Positions 1 through 9,009 of a DNA stretch of 64,000 nt are shown piece after piece. A program made the translations under genes and the position numbers. The notes below the pieces were generated by a model. It was not told the DNA's origin, made no database searches, and saw only the letters and a list, made by a program, of their open reading frames with translations. Each line of letters opens with the position of its first letter. Within the stretch, counting starts at the first letter, position 1. Origin of the DNA: Aestuariispira insulae (GTDB taxonomy: Bacteria; Pseudomonadota; Alphaproteobacteria; UBA8366; Aestuariispiraceae); contig NZ_QRDW01000006.1 in assembly GCF_003385955.1 (NCBI RefSeq), positions 124,001-188,000 on the forward strand. Reading direction: 5' to 3'.

Positions 1-2
1 TC

Positions 3-323
3 GGCATGCTGCCATCCGCCAGCCTGGGCGCGGCAGACGAAAACGGTCAGCGCAAGGCGCTTTACGAGCCGGTACACGGATCCGCCCCGGATATTGCCGG
101 CCAGGACCTGGCAAACCCCAGCGCCATGCTGCTGAGTTTTGCCATGATGCTGCGCTACAGCTTCGGCCTGTTGAAAGATGCCGACATGGTTGAAAACGCC
201 ATTCAGAATGTTCTGAAATCCGGCATCCGCACCGGTGATATCATGGCCCCGGGTTGCACCCAGGTGGGCACTACCGGCATGGGGGACGCCATCCTGGCGG
301 AACTGGACAAACTGGTCGGATAA
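3..323 (+). CDS. leuB: 3-isopropylmalate dehydrogenase, C-terminal part (cut by window edge)
   Basis: Only the last ~106 residues are in the window; the reading frame is already open at base 3 and the gene starts outside. The visible part contains the conserved C-terminal block of isocitrate/isopropylmalate dehydrogenases, with [15 protein letters not shown] followed by [15 protein letters not shown], which supplies NAD-binding and dimer contacts. The enzyme oxidatively decarboxylates 3-isopropylmalate in leucine biosynthesis in the cytoplasm. A strong hairpin terminator lies just after the stop codon, so asd downstream is probably a separate transcription unit. The identity of the fragment as LeuB rather than another family member rests on overall resemblance and is very likely. 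Confidence 0.93.
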   Translation, partial: GMLPSASLGAADENGQRKALYEPVHGSAPDIAGQDLANPSAMLLSFAMMLRYSFGLLKDADMVENAIQNVLKSGIRTGDIMAPGCTQVGTTGMGDAILAELDKLVG

Positions 324-345
324 TCCGCCATCGGCTTCAGACGAT

Positions 346-374
346 AAACGGGCGCTGTTATTGCGCCCGTTTTT
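346..374 (+). terminator. Intrinsic terminator after leuB
   Basis: The inverted repeat AACGGGCGC / GCGCCCGTT encloses a 7-base loop (TGTTATT) and is followed by a T run. It sits 23 bases after the leuB stop codon and separates leuB from the asd leader region. Confidence 0.85.
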
Positions 375-447
375 CATATGATGGGAAATAAAATTTCACG
401 TTCCCGCGATAAATTGAATGGAGCCGTCATTTTTCCGCATTGCCCGC

Positions 448-476
448 TTGATTTTTTGCAGCGCACAGCGTAGAAC
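448..476 (+). promoter_or_regulatory. Candidate sigma-70 promoter for the asd leader
   Basis: TTGATT at 448-453 and TAGAAC at 471-476 are separated by exactly 17 bases, a good match to a housekeeping -35/-10 pair. Transcription would begin near 483, about 27 bases before the leader peptide start at 510. The position fits an attenuated transcription unit that reads the leader peptide, the hairpin and then asd. It is a motif match only. Confidence 0.5.
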
Positions 477-509
477 AGCCCCGGTTTGGTTTTGAAGGGC
501 CTAGGATTA

Positions 510-620
510 ATGGCATTCGCAATGGACAGCATGATGATGGTTGCGCAGAAAATGCGCCACATATCCGCTGTATCCAAAACCACCACCACCAAAACCAAAA
601 CCACCAAGACCGGCAGATAG
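510..620 (+). CDS. Aspartate-family leader peptide upstream of asd
   Basis: A 36-codon ORF begins ATG at 510 and ends TAG at 618-620. It encodes seven Met residues, five of them in the stretch MDSMMMVAQKM, and ends KTTTTKTKTTKTGR, with seven Thr codons (all ACC) and five Lys codons in the whole peptide. Thr, Met and Lys are the end products of the aspartate pathway in which Asd acts. Purine-rich GAAGGG at 494-499 is a plausible ribosome binding site 10 bases upstream. A terminator hairpin follows 33 bases after the stop codon and asd starts at 727. The design matches transcription attenuation as in the enterobacterial thr operon leader: a ribosome stalled on scarce charged tRNA would favour an antiterminator. 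The peptide itself is probably only a sensor. The composition is seen directly; regulation is inferred. Confidence 0.75.
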   Translation: MAFAMDSMMMVAQKMRHISAVSKTTTTKTKTTKTGR

Positions 621-623
621 CCG

Positions 624-681
624 CGAACCTCCGCATGTGCAGACTGAAAGCAGGCCGGGGTTCGAGAACTCCGGCTTTTTT
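624..681 (+). terminator. Attenuator: antiterminator and terminator hairpins before asd
   Basis: The terminator stem GCCGGGGTT (654-662) pairs with AACTCCGGC (667-675) around a CGAG loop: nine pairs including one G-U, followed by six Ts (676-681). An alternative pairing, CGAACCTC (624-631) with GGGGTTCG (657-664), uses the 5' half of the terminator and so excludes it. The upstream arm lies 3 bases after the leader stop codon, where a ribosome finishing the peptide would cover it and permit termination. This is the classic geometry of ribosome-dependent attenuation. Confidence 0.75.
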
Positions 682-726
682 GGTTTGTACGGTATTTTTA
701 AACTGAGATGCAGATTGGTATGAACA

Positions 727-1743
727 ATGGGATACAAGGTAGCAGTAGTCGGCGCCACGGGTAATGTGGGCCGCGAGATTCTCAAAACGATGGCCGAACG
801 CGGCTTCCCGGCCAAGGAAGTTGTGGCCCTGGCCTCTTCCCGCTCTGTGGGCGTGGAAATCTCCTATGGCGAAGACAAGACCCTGAAATGCCAGGACCTG
901 GCTACCTTTGATTTCACCGGCACCGACATTGTTCTCTCTTCCCCCGGCGGCAAGATCTCTGCTGAATTTTCCCCAAAGGCAGCTGCGGCCGGCGCGGTCG
1001 TGATCGACAATACCTCCCACTTCCGCATGGATCCCGAAGTGCCGCTGGTTGTGCCGGAAGTTAACCCGGAAGCACTCGAAGGCTGGCGCAAAAAAGGTAT
1101 CATCGCCAACCCGAACTGCTCCACCATCCAAATGGTCGCGGCCCTAAAGCCCCTACATGAAAAATTTGGCATCAAGCGCGTGGTGGTTTCCACCTACCAG
1201 TCCGTTTCCGGCGGCGGCAAGGAAGCCATGGATGAGCTGTTCACCCAGACCCGCGCGATTTATGTGAACGATCCGATCGTGAAGGAAAAATTCACCAAGC
1301 AGATCGCCTTCAACGTGATCCCCCATATCGATGTCTTCATGGATGACGGCTCGACCAAGGAAGAATGGAAGATGGTGGTCGAAACCAAGAAGATCCTGGA
1401 TCCGAAAATCAAGGTCAGCGCCACCTGTGTGCGCGTCCCGGTTTTTGTCGGCCATGCGGAAAGCATCAACATCGAATGTGAAAAGGAAATCACGACCGAA
1501 TCTGCCCGCGAAGCCTTCAAGGAAGCCGACGGTGTGACCGTGGTCGATTTCCGCCAGGATGAAGGCTATGTCACCCCGGAAGAATGCGCCGGTGAAGACG
1601 CGGTCTATGTCAGCCGTATCCGCGAAGATATCTCGGTAGAGAACGGCCTGAACTTCTGGTGCGTTTCCGATAACCTGCGTAAGGGCGCTGCCCTCAACAC
1701 GGTTCAGATCGCTGAAGAGCTGATCAAACGCGACCTGTTGTAA
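727..1743 (+). CDS. asd: Aspartate-semialdehyde dehydrogenase
   Basis: The 338-residue protein begins with an NADP-binding glycine motif (VVGATGNVG, residues 7-15) and carries the nucleophilic cysteine in NPNCSTIQ (Cys131), both diagnostic of Asd. It reduces aspartyl phosphate to aspartate semialdehyde in the cytoplasm, the branch point to lysine, diaminopimelate, methionine and threonine. Length and motif spacing are normal for the family. The gene is preceded by a Thr/Lys/Met-rich leader peptide and attenuator (510-681), which suggests control by charged tRNAs of its own end products. The ATG at 727 has no strong Shine-Dalgarno sequence. The next gene (1804) starts 60 bases later and may be co-transcribed. 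Confidence 0.97.
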   Translation: MGYKVAVVGATGNVGREILKTMAERGFPAKEVVALASSRSVGVEISYGEDKTLKCQDLATFDFTGTDIVLSSPGGKISAEFSPKAAAAGAVVIDNTSHFRMDPEVPLVVPEVNPEALEGWRKKGIIANPNCSTIQMVAALKPLHEKFGIKRVVVSTYQSVSGGGKEAMDELFTQTRAIYVNDPIVKEKFTKQIAFNVIPHIDVFMDDGSTKEEWKMVVETKKILDPKIKVSATCVRVPVFVGHAESINIECEKEITTESAREAFKEADGVTVVDFRQDEGYVTPEECAGEDAVYVSRIREDISVENGLNFWCVSDNLRKGAALNTVQIAEELIKRDLL

Positions 1744-1803
1744 TATTTGAAAAAATCGCAACCAACACTCGACCAGTGACACCGGGCCGGTTAAAGTCTT
1801 TTC

Positions 1804-3273
1804 ATGGAAAATGAGAAGACCGAAACCGGCCCGGCTCATTCCGGCGCCCCAGAAAGCCCGCAACCGGCAGGCACCTCGCAGGTGACCGCGCGGCCGGATG
1901 GCAATGCTTTACTGCAACAGGCGATCGCCCATCATCACAAGGGCCATATCCCTGAAGCCGCCAAATTCTATCGCTCCGCCCTGAAAATCGACCCGAGCCT
2001 GGCACCGGCCTGGATCAATCTTGGCGTGCTGCTCCGGCGGGATAACAAACTTGAATCCGCCGTCATGTGCATGCGGCGCGGTCTGCAGCTATCCCCAGAT
2101 GATGGCTCCAGCTGGTCCAATCTCGGCAATGCTTTGCGCGCCCTTAATCGCCTTGATGAAGCGCAGGAGGCACAGAATCGTGCCCTGGCCCTCAACCCGG
2201 AAGCCGCCCAGATCCATTACAATTGTGCGCTCATTCAGCGCGACCGGGGCTGCCTGGATGATGCCCTTCATTCCTTCCGCCGGGCGGAGATGCTGGGCTA
2301 TGGCAAGCCGGAACTTGAATGGGACCGCTCCCTCACCTTGCTCTTGAAAGGTGAGCTGGAAGAGGGGTTCGAGGCATATGAGGCACGTTGGCAGTTGCCG
2401 GAGAGCCCACCGCGCCACCCATCCGTCCCGATCTGGAAAGGGGCGAAGCTGGAAGGCCAGACATTGTTGGTCAGCGCCGAACAGGGCATGGGTGACAGCC
2501 TGCAATTCTGCCGCTACCTGCCGATGATCAAGGATCTTGCCGACCGGGTGGTTTTTGAATGCCAACCGCCGCTCGCGCGTCTTCTGCGCAACAGCCCGGA
2601 AATGGAGGGGATCGAAATACTCGAGCGGGATGAAACACAACCCGTCGCGGCGCTGGAAAAACAGATCGACATGGATGCGGTCATCCCCCTGCTCAGCCTG
2701 CCAAGGATTTTGAAGACCGGCACGGACAACCTGCCCGACAAAGTGCCCTATCTTCATGCCCCCACTGAAGACGCGCCGCGGTTGAAACCCCGCACCGACG
2801 GGATCGCGCGTGTCGGTCTGGTCTGGGCCGGAAAACCCTCGCACAAAAATGACCGTAACCGGTCGGTTGGCCTGGAACGGTTCAGCACTCTGCTGGAAAT
2901 GCCCAATGTACGCTTTTTCAGCTTTCAAAAGGGCGGTCCAGAAGGCCGTATCGAACAGCTGGGCCTGGAGCCAATCATACAGGATCTGTCACCGCATCTG
3001 CGTGATTTTGCCGATACGGCGGCCCTACTTGAGGATATGGATCTCCTGATTTCGGTGGATACATCCGTAGCCCATATGGCAGGTGCCCTGGCGCGCCCGG
3101 TCTGGGTCCTGCTGCCCTATGCACCGGACTGGCGTTGGCAGATCTGGCGCGATGACAGCCCCTGGTATCCCAGCATGACCCTGTTCCGGCAAACCAGCCC
3201 CGGTGACTGGACCGAGGTCTTCCAAAGAGTGCGCACCGCGCTGCGCCAGTTTATTCAGGAAAACCTGGACTAA
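1804..3273 (+). CDS. TPR protein with glycosyltransferase-9-like C-terminal domain
   Basis: The 489-residue protein has an unstructured N-terminus, about four tetratricopeptide repeats (roughly residues 35-175; for example PAWINLGVLLRR and SSWSNLGNALRALNR), then a GT-B-type domain resembling glycosyltransferase family 9/heptosyltransferases. The latter shows GQTLLVSAEQGMGDSLQFCR in its first half and RVGLVWAGKPSHKND, then LLISVDTSVAHMAGAL and a PVWVLLPY segment in its second half. Such TPR-GT fusions occur widely in proteobacteria, often near surface polysaccharide or flagellar glycosylation genes, but the acceptor is not evident here. There is no signal peptide, so it is probably cytoplasmic. 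It lies 60 bases after asd on the same strand and converges on dabA. Confidence 0.8.
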   Translation: MENEKTETGPAHSGAPESPQPAGTSQVTARPDGNALLQQAIAHHHKGHIPEAAKFYRSALKIDPSLAPAWINLGVLLRRDNKLESAVMCMRRGLQLSPDDGSSWSNLGNALRALNRLDEAQEAQNRALALNPEAAQIHYNCALIQRDRGCLDDALHSFRRAEMLGYGKPELEWDRSLTLLLKGELEEGFEAYEARWQLPESPPRHPSVPIWKGAKLEGQTLLVSAEQGMGDSLQFCRYLPMIKDLADRVVFECQPPLARLLRNSPEMEGIEILERDETQPVAALEKQIDMDAVIPLLSLPRILKTGTDNLPDKVPYLHAPTEDAPRLKPRTDGIARVGLVWAGKPSHKNDRNRSVGLERFSTLLEMPNVRFFSFQKGGPEGRIEQLGLEPIIQDLSPHLRDFADTAALLEDMDLLISVDTSVAHMAGALARPVWVLLPYAPDWRWQIWRDDSPWYPSMTLFRQTSPGDWTEVFQRVRTALRQFIQENLD

Positions 3274-3291
3274 CGCAATTTGACGCCCGGC

Positions 3292-3319
3292 CTCTCAATC
3301 ACGAGATACCAGGCGTTTT
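3292..3319 (+). terminator. Weak hairpin between convergent TPR gene and dabA
   Basis: ACGCCCGG (3292-3299) can pair with CCAGGCGT (3309-3316) with one mismatch, followed by a short T run. It sits between the stop codons of two convergent genes, so it may end the asd-TPR transcript. Confidence 0.4.
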
Positions 3320-3322
3320 GTT

Positions 3323-5728
3323 TCAAGCGGCCGCTGATTGCGATGTCGCTGGCTGGTCTTTTACCGGCTCCCAGGAAAGATCCCTGTCATAGCGCCAGAC
3401 CATATGGCCCTGATCATCCAACGCAAAAAGATGCAGCCATCCATTGTCGAACAGGGCTTTGACATCTTCATGCTGTTTCAGAATACGGTTCATGGCATCG
3501 CGAGGGGCCTCAATACAAACAGTCAGCCTCAGCGGATCATGGATAAAACGGCTGCCGTCATGGACCGACTGCCAGGGCAGCCCCGCCCGGAGCGAACCGC
3601 CATTCCCCTCCACCACACCAATGCCGCCCGTGACATTGTGCAAAAGCTTGTTCCCGCCACCAAAAACCCTTGGTGACACGGTGGAGCCGTAATATTGCAG
3701 GCTGATCCAGCTGGCCACCACGACCGGGGCGGTCATGATCAATTCCAGCACGGAGAACCCGTCATCCGCGCGCCAGTCATAATCATGCAGGAATGCACTG
3801 CCATCCAGCTTCTTGCCGGCAGTTTTCTGCCTCGGCGCCGCAATGAAAGCACTGCATCTCGCCAGGGCCCATTCCGGGCGTATTTCCGACCAGTCCCGGC
3901 TGCGTTTCAACAGGTCCTTTTCGGTTTTCGCCCCCGGCAGACGCAGCATGCGTTCGGCCCGGGATGCTTTAGCGGCCCCGTCCAGCCAGGCTTGCACTTT
4001 TACCAGCTGTTCGCCCGACGCCTTCCCGCCAAAATCATTAAACAAGGTGACCTTGTCGGTCGTGCTGTCATGCAAGGCGGCGACAAACACCGTGTCTGCC
4101 GGTATTTCAATGCCTTTGCCGACAAGCCCGGCCCTCACATCCGACTGATTCAGCAGTCCGGCCAGCAGACGGGCGCTGACATCGCCTGCATGCCCGCCGC
4201 AGGCGCCACAGTTCAAGGCACTGGCATGGGGGTTATTCTCAACAGTGGCCCCATGCCCAGCCAGAAGAACGACCGACGCAAACTCAGTGGTCAGCGACAT
4301 GGCGCGCAGCACTTTTTCCGCAATCGCCAGCCTCGTTTCAAGATCCGGCATAGGATCGAAGACGGGACAGGGTGAAACCGTTTTCACACCCGCCGCGCCA
4401 AAGATGGAATCCTTGCACAGCTTGACCAGATATAGCGGCCCCGCCGCCTCGACAAAGGCAAAGGAAGAGACCGCCGCCAACTTGAAACGGCCCCATGCCC
4501 TTTTGGCCCGTGCCAGATAGCGGGCCTTCAAATCTGAGGCCTCATCCGTCTGGTCACGGCTTTCCAGTGCAGGGGAAAGCAGGACCGGCAAGCGCCGTTC
4601 CGCCTCGTCGGAGGCAAAGCCATGATGCAGGGCGGGAAGGCCGAAAAACCCCGCAAACCCCATCGTCCGGATTTTCGGATCCATGTTTTCCAACGCGCGC
4701 CGAAACACTTCGGAACGCACATCAATGCAAAAAGCGGCAATCAGGTCCGGACGTGTTTCCTGTTTCGGGGAAGTTGGCGCCGCCAAGGTTTCACCCAGCC
4801 GCCGCTGAGCCGCGATTTCCGCCGCTTCCTGGAAAATCACGTCTATTACCAGGTCCTGATTGGGTTGAAGAGGAGCGGCGTGGGCGGCGCGGGCCGCCAA
4901 CCATTCGCCTGCGATCGCGTCCCCACAAAGCTCAAACAGCGCCTCTTCCCAGACAAGACGAATGGCCAGCAGATCGATCAGGACCGTGCTGCGGTCGCCT
5001 TCCAGTTCTGCCTGCCAAAGCTCATAACGTGCCAGCTGCGCCCATCCGCCCAGCGACATCAACAGCCGGTGGAAATAGGTCGGCAACTCAGCCTCCTGCA
5101 GGCCCAGCCGTTCCACAGCCCGGGTAATGGCCCCGGCGGCGGTTTGCGGCGCTTCATCCACATGTGGGGCAAACCCTTGGATCCCCAGAATACCCGGCGT
5201 CAGATCACGCGAGGCAAAAGCCCGCCATTGGTGATAGGCACCACCTTCCTTTGGCGCGCTCCACATTGCCTGCCCCGCATCAAAATAGCTGGCCGCCCAG
5301 GCCCCGATACGCTCGGCAACCAGCTCCGTACATTCAATATCCAGATGAGCCGTTGCCAACTCCGCCATTGTAGGAACCGCCCGGGGGGCTTCACTTTCCT
5401 GGCGCATCGCTGCCTTAAGGATTTCCAGAGTTTTTGGTTTTTCTTCCAGCACCGAGGCCAGCCTGGCCTTTTCAAGATCATCATCCCTGATCTGTCCCTC
5501 CGCCCATTGCCGGGCATACCAGGATCGGGGCATAGCGACCCGCGCGCCCGCCACACGGCCAAGGCGCGCACCGGCCATGGTCAGATCCACTTGCGTCTGT
5601 CCGAGATAGGGGTTGACGGCAACCGAGGATGAAAGCGGCCACATGGGCGGGATCGCCCGGCCCGCTTCTTCCGCCGCGCGAAGGCAGGCGGCCATAGCCC
5701 GGGGCGGCAGGTTCACACTGTCAAACAT
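3323..5728 (-). CDS. dabA: Inorganic carbon transporter subunit DabA (UPF0753/DUF2309)
   Basis: The 801-residue protein carries the beta-carbonic-anhydrase-like zinc site of DabA: Cys334 and Asp336 in AFCIDVRSE, His492 in [12 protein letters not shown] and Cys507 in [13 protein letters not shown]. The 15-residue His-Cys spacing agrees with the characterised Halothiobacillus protein. DabA is a peripheral cytoplasmic subunit that works with the membrane protein DabB to hydrate CO2 vectorially and accumulate bicarbonate. I chose ATG at 5728 because it follows a strong Shine-Dalgarno (AAGGAGGT) by seven bases; the frame stays open for 56 more codons upstream but that stretch overlaps dabB and is not family-like. 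It lies 1 base after the dabB stop codon, so the two are translationally linked. Confidence 0.95.
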   Translation of the reverse strand: MFDSVNLPPRAMAACLRAAEEAGRAIPPMWPLSSSVAVNPYLGQTQVDLTMAGARLGRVAGARVAMPRSWYARQWAEGQIRDDDLEKARLASVLEEKPKTLEILKAAMRQESEAPRAVPTMAELATAHLDIECTELVAERIGAWAASYFDAGQAMWSAPKEGGAYHQWRAFASRDLTPGILGIQGFAPHVDEAPQTAAGAITRAVERLGLQEAELPTYFHRLLMSLGGWAQLARYELWQAELEGDRSTVLIDLLAIRLVWEEALFELCGDAIAGEWLAARAAHAAPLQPNQDLVIDVIFQEAAEIAAQRRLGETLAAPTSPKQETRPDLIAAFCIDVRSEVFRRALENMDPKIRTMGFAGFFGLPALHHGFASDEAERRLPVLLSPALESRDQTDEASDLKARYLARAKRAWGRFKLAAVSSFAFVEAAGPLYLVKLCKDSIFGAAGVKTVSPCPVFDPMPDLETRLAIAEKVLRAMSLTTEFASVVLLAGHGATVENNPHASALNCGACGGHAGDVSARLLAGLLNQSDVRAGLVGKGIEIPADTVFVAALHDSTTDKVTLFNDFGGKASGEQLVKVQAWLDGAAKASRAERMLRLPGAKTEKDLLKRSRDWSEIRPEWALARCSAFIAAPRQKTAGKKLDGSAFLHDYDWRADDGFSVLELIMTAPVVVASWISLQYYGSTVSPRVFGGGNKLLHNVTGGIGVVEGNGGSLRAGLPWQSVHDGSRFIHDPLRLTVCIEAPRDAMNRILKQHEDVKALFDNGWLHLFALDDQGHMVWRYDRDLSWEPVKDQPATSQSAAA

Positions 5729-5729
5729 C

Positions 5730-7316
5730 TCAAATACCTCCTTCACTGCCGGCTTCAGCGCTGGGTGTGCGCTTGGCGACCCAGCCCCCCAGAAGCCGGT
5801 CAAAAACCGCTTTGACATAAAGACCGTTTGCCAGATGGACCCGAATGTCGCGGGCCGCCGGATGGCTGGACCAGGCCGGAAACATGGATTGCGCAAAAGC
5901 CACCAATCCGAAACTGATCAGCGATAGAATGATCAGCGCCCATTCCAGGGGCCGGGGGGCGGGCGGAGCCGGCAGCAGATCCTGGGTAAGCCAATAGGTG
6001 GCACTTTGCAGGGCGAAATAGCTGACCGAGGCAATCACCGCATAAAGGGCGGTTTTGACGGTCAAAGGCATCGGCGCCTCATCGGCAAAGCCCTGGGCCA
6101 CCAAATAGGCAACCCCAAAAATCAGGATACCGCCCAAAGCAATGGCCTGCGGTGTTTTTTCCACCAGGCCAAAGACCAGTCCGATCACCAGATATAGACC
6201 GAAAGAGACCGTAATCGCCCTGCCGACAGCCCAAGCATTTGGGGCAGCGACAGGACCGGGCCGCCGGATCGCCGCGACATTCAACACCGCATTGCCCGCC
6301 GACAGGAACGCATGTGCCTTATAAAGGGAATGGGCCAGGATATGCAGCAGCGCCAACGGGAATAATGCCAGACCGCATTGGAAAATCATAAACCCCATCT
6401 GGGCAATGGTGGACCAGGCCAGCGAGGTTTTCACTGTGGGCTGAGTCAGCATCACCAGGCTGGCAAAAAGCGCCGTAAAGCCGCCAATGATGGCCAAAAC
6501 TGCCAGAACGCTCGGATTGAGCAGCATGATGTCCGCAAACCGGATCAACAGGAAACCGCCCGCATTGATCAGCCCTGCATGCAACAGGGCGGAGACCGGG
6601 GTCGGCGTTTCCATCACTTCGGTCAACCAGCCATGGGTCGGAAACTGCGCGGATTTCAACATCGCGGCGACTGCCAGGAAACCACAGGCGACAACAGGGC
6701 CGTTGGCGGCGGCACCACTAGCGGCATTCTCAAGGATGAAGGCAATATCGCCCGTGCCGTAACCGGCCCCCAGCAACCCAACCGCAATCAACAATGACAG
6801 GTCGGAGAGCCTGGCTGTCATACGCTTCTTTCGTGCCGCGCGCCGGGCATGCATCCGGCCCGGATAGAATAACAGCAATTGGTTGAATGACAGGCTGGTG
6901 CAGATCCAGGCAAACAATAGCTGGACCAGGTTGCCGGCGGTTACCAACAGCATGACCGCCGCGATCGTCAATGATATCCAGCCGACAAACTGTGCCTGCC
7001 CCGGTTCACCGCGCAGATAGGTTCTTGAATAGCGCAGCACAATCCAGCCGACCGTCGCCACCAACAGGAGCATGGCCATGCTGAGCACATCAACACGCGA
7101 TGAAAACCCAAACCCGTGAAAGGTCAGATCAAGCCCGGTTCCCGTGCCGGAAATCCCCAGCAACACTGTAGAAGCCATAGCCACAAACACGGACAGGACT
7201 GCCGCTGTTTCACAAAGCCCCGCCGCCTTGCCACCGCCAATATTCCTGAAACCAAGAGAGATTGCCGACGCAAGAAGCAGCGACAGGACCGCGCCATAGG
7301 GTAATAAATACAACAC
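5730..7316 (-). CDS. dabB: Inorganic carbon transporter membrane subunit DabB (NuoL/MrpA-like)
   Basis: A polytopic membrane protein of the proton-translocating NuoL/MrpA family, about 13 helices. Diagnostic segments are [20 protein letters not shown] and [18 protein letters not shown], which carry the conserved His and Lys residues of the proton channel. With DabA immediately downstream it forms the DAB complex that couples a cation gradient to one-way CO2 hydration. The first ATG in frame is at 7355 but has no ribosome binding site; GTG at 7316 follows AGAGGG by seven bases and leads straight into a hydrophobic helix, so I prefer it. The gene is divergent from a LysR regulator at 7419. Confidence 0.9.
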   Translation of the reverse strand: MLYLLPYGAVLSLLLASAISLGFRNIGGGKAAGLCETAAVLSVFVAMASTVLLGISGTGTGLDLTFHGFGFSSRVDVLSMAMLLLVATVGWIVLRYSRTYLRGEPGQAQFVGWISLTIAAVMLLVTAGNLVQLLFAWICTSLSFNQLLLFYPGRMHARRAARKKRMTARLSDLSLLIAVGLLGAGYGTGDIAFILENAASGAAANGPVVACGFLAVAAMLKSAQFPTHGWLTEVMETPTPVSALLHAGLINAGGFLLIRFADIMLLNPSVLAVLAIIGGFTALFASLVMLTQPTVKTSLAWSTIAQMGFMIFQCGLALFPLALLHILAHSLYKAHAFLSAGNAVLNVAAIRRPGPVAAPNAWAVGRAITVSFGLYLVIGLVFGLVEKTPQAIALGGILIFGVAYLVAQGFADEAPMPLTVKTALYAVIASVSYFALQSATYWLTQDLLPAPPAPRPLEWALIILSLISFGLVAFAQSMFPAWSSHPAARDIRVHLANGLYVKAVFDRLLGGWVAKRTPSAEAGSEGGI

Positions 7317-7400
7317 CTGATTTCCCTCTGCCTGATACCAAACTCGCGGGACCATAACAGAAGCATTTCATATTAAAAAAATCATTGTTTATTCATAATC

Positions 7401-7417
7401 GTTCCATAAAATAGAAC
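7401..7417. promoter_or_regulatory. Candidate LysR operator between dabB and its divergent regulator
   Basis: GTTCCATAAAATAGAAC is an imperfect palindrome (GTTC...GAAC arms with inner AT/AT) of the T-N11-A size bound by LysR proteins, next to the LysR start codon at 7419. A second, larger inverted repeat, TCATTGTT (7382-7389) with AACAATGA (7415-7422), surrounds it. The A+T-rich gap also must hold the dabB promoter. Confidence 0.5.
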
Positions 7418-7418
7418 A

Positions 7419-8324
7419 ATGAATCATCTCAATTATCATCACCTTCGCTATTTTCGAGCGGTCGCGCATGACGGCAACCTAACCCGCACTGCCGGGCGTT
7501 TGAACCTGTCTCAATCCGCGCTCTCCACCCAGATCAGGCAATTGGAAGACAGCATCGGCCATGCTCTGTTCGAGCGCCGGGGCCGGCAATTGGCCCTGAC
7601 CGAAGTCGGGCGGATCACCCTGGACTATGCCGATGTCATTTTTACCACCGGGGAGGAATTGCTGGTCACTCTGCAAGGGGCCGGGGCTGTCCGCAAGGCC
7701 ATCCGGATCGGAGCCATGGCGACCCTCTCCCGGAACTTCCAGATCACCTTTCTCCAGCCGTTGCTGGGTCGGGATGATGTGGATATCATTTTGCGATCCG
7801 GCACAACCCGTGAATTGCTCCGGGAGTTGGAGGCACTGAATCTGGACATCGTGCTGATGAACCAGCCCTGGCTGCGCGACGCAACAACGAACTTTGTCTC
7901 TCATCGCCTGGCCGAGCAGCAGGTCAGCTTGATCGGACGGCCGGATTGTTTTGCCCCGGATGATGATATTGCCAGGCTTCTTGAAAGCTCGCCGGTGATC
8001 ATACCCACATTGGACAGTAATATCCGTCTGGAATTTGATGCGCTCATAGACCGGCTGGGCATCCAGGCAACCATCGCCGCCGAGGTGGATGACATGGCGA
8101 TGATGCGCCTGTTAGCCCGTGAGGGGGTCGGTTTGGCCGCCATTTCACCCATCGTCGTCAAGGATGAGCTCAGCACTGGCATGCTGATCGAATATCATCA
8201 ACTTCCCAATCTCACGGAATCCTTTTATGCGGTTGTACCTGAACGCAAATTCCCCAACCCGATGATCCAGGAACTGCTCCGGCAGAATATGGCGGCCAGG
8301 CAGGCATTCCAGCCCCAATCATGA
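7419..8324 (+). CDS. LysR-family transcriptional regulator (NhaR-like), probable dab regulator
   Basis: The 301-residue protein has the N-terminal LysR winged helix (residues 3-62; AGRLNLSQSALSTQIRQLE is the recognition helix) and a substrate-binding-like effector domain from about residue 90. The N-terminal sequence NYHHLRYFRAVAHDGNLTRTA resembles the NhaR branch of the family. It is divergent from dabBA across a 100-base gap that contains two nested inverted repeats, the usual arrangement for a LysR protein controlling its neighbour. Control of dabBA, perhaps by sodium, pH or CO2 status, is inferred from position only. Confidence 0.9.
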   Translation: MNHLNYHHLRYFRAVAHDGNLTRTAGRLNLSQSALSTQIRQLEDSIGHALFERRGRQLALTEVGRITLDYADVIFTTGEELLVTLQGAGAVRKAIRIGAMATLSRNFQITFLQPLLGRDDVDIILRSGTTRELLRELEALNLDIVLMNQPWLRDATTNFVSHRLAEQQVSLIGRPDCFAPDDDIARLLESSPVIIPTLDSNIRLEFDALIDRLGIQATIAAEVDDMAMMRLLAREGVGLAAISPIVVKDELSTGMLIEYHQLPNLTESFYAVVPERKFPNPMIQELLRQNMAARQAFQPQS

Positions 8325-8372
8325 GTCAGCCTTAAAGACTTTTCACGAACTCAAATTAAATCGCTTGAAATA

Positions 8373-8388
8373 ATATCGTGCACGATAT
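8373..8388. promoter_or_regulatory. OhrR operator upstream of ohrR
   Basis: ATATCGTGCACGATAT is a perfect 16-base palindrome 11 bases before the ohrR start codon. The same core, ATCGTGCACGAT, recurs upstream of ohr at 8944, which points to a shared regulator, most simply OhrR repressing both genes including its own. Confidence 0.8.
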
Positions 8389-8399
8389 ATATTCGCCTC

Positions 8400-8876
8400 A
8401 TGACAGAGAAACAGGACATATCCCCCTCCGATGACCGTCGGTCGATTGACCCGCTGCTGCTGGACTCACAGCTTTGCTTTTCGCTGTATTCCACTATGCA
8501 TGCCTTCAACAAGACTTATCGCCGTGTTTTGAAGGGCCTGGACCTGACCTATCCGCAATATCTGGTTATGCTGGTTCTTTGGGAGCGGGATGAGCTGAAT
8601 GTTTCCGATATTTGTGATCGGCTGCGTCTGGAAACCACCACGGTAACCCCCCTGTTGAAACGGTTGGAAGGCCGTGGCGTGTTGCGCAGGGAACGGTCCA
8701 AGCAGGATGAGCGCCAGGTGATCATCAGCTTGACCGATGTCGGCCGGACACTGAAAGAACAAGCCCGCAATATACCGCATTGCATGGCGGAAGCCCTTGA
8801 ATGCAGCCTGGATGAAATGATCGACCTGCAGGGGCGGCTTGACCGGATCCGGGAAAATCTGTCCAAGCATTTGTAA
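8400..8876 (+). CDS. ohrR: MarR-family organic peroxide sensor OhrR
   Basis: A 158-residue MarR-type winged-helix repressor. The reactive cysteine is Cys26 in LDSQLCFSLYS, the position of the peroxidatic cysteine in OhrR proteins, and Cys128 in NIPHCMAEALE matches the resolving cysteine of the two-cysteine type known from Xanthomonas. The DNA-binding helix region is around residues 67-100 (DICDRLRLETTTVTPLLKRLE) followed by the RRERSKQDERQ wing. Organic hydroperoxides oxidise Cys26 and release the repressor from DNA. Its target gene ohr lies 133 bases downstream on the same strand, and both genes carry near-identical palindromes in front. Confidence 0.93.
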   Translation: MTEKQDISPSDDRRSIDPLLLDSQLCFSLYSTMHAFNKTYRRVLKGLDLTYPQYLVMLVLWERDELNVSDICDRLRLETTTVTPLLKRLEGRGVLRRERSKQDERQVIISLTDVGRTLKEQARNIPHCMAEALECSLDEMIDLQGRLDRIRENLSKHL

Positions 8877-8943
8877 TCTAAACTTAACCTGTCAAAGAGA
8901 ATGTTTCCCTGAAAGGAACCAAATTCAAATTTCATTATTTTAT

Positions 8944-8970
8944 ATCGTGCACGATTTTATATCGTACGAT
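8944..8970. promoter_or_regulatory. Tandem OhrR operators upstream of ohr
   Basis: ATCGTGCACGAT (8944-8955) and ATCGTACGAT (8961-8970) are two adjacent palindromes sharing half-sites with the box at 8373. Their centres are 16 bases apart, which would allow two repressor dimers to bind. They lie 40-66 bases before the ohr start, over the likely promoter. Confidence 0.75.
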
Positions 8971-9009
8971 TAATGGAGGCGATGCCTCCTTTTTTAAGGA
9001 GAGAAGACC

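Noticed and set aside
654-675. GGGGTTCGAGAACTCC resembles a tRNA T-arm.
   Set aside because: No acceptor, D or anticodon arms can be built around it; the T run and the leader ORF explain it as an attenuator hairpin.
427-1131. Long minus-strand reading frames (234 and 77 codons) over the leader and asd.
   Set aside because: They lie antisense to asd and its leader; their Val/Leu/Trp/Phe-rich runs are the complement of the Thr/Lys codons, and no family resemblance is seen.
5729-5896. 56-codon N-terminal extension of dabA.
   Set aside because: It overlaps dabB in another frame, and the internal ATG at 5728 has a strong ribosome binding site.
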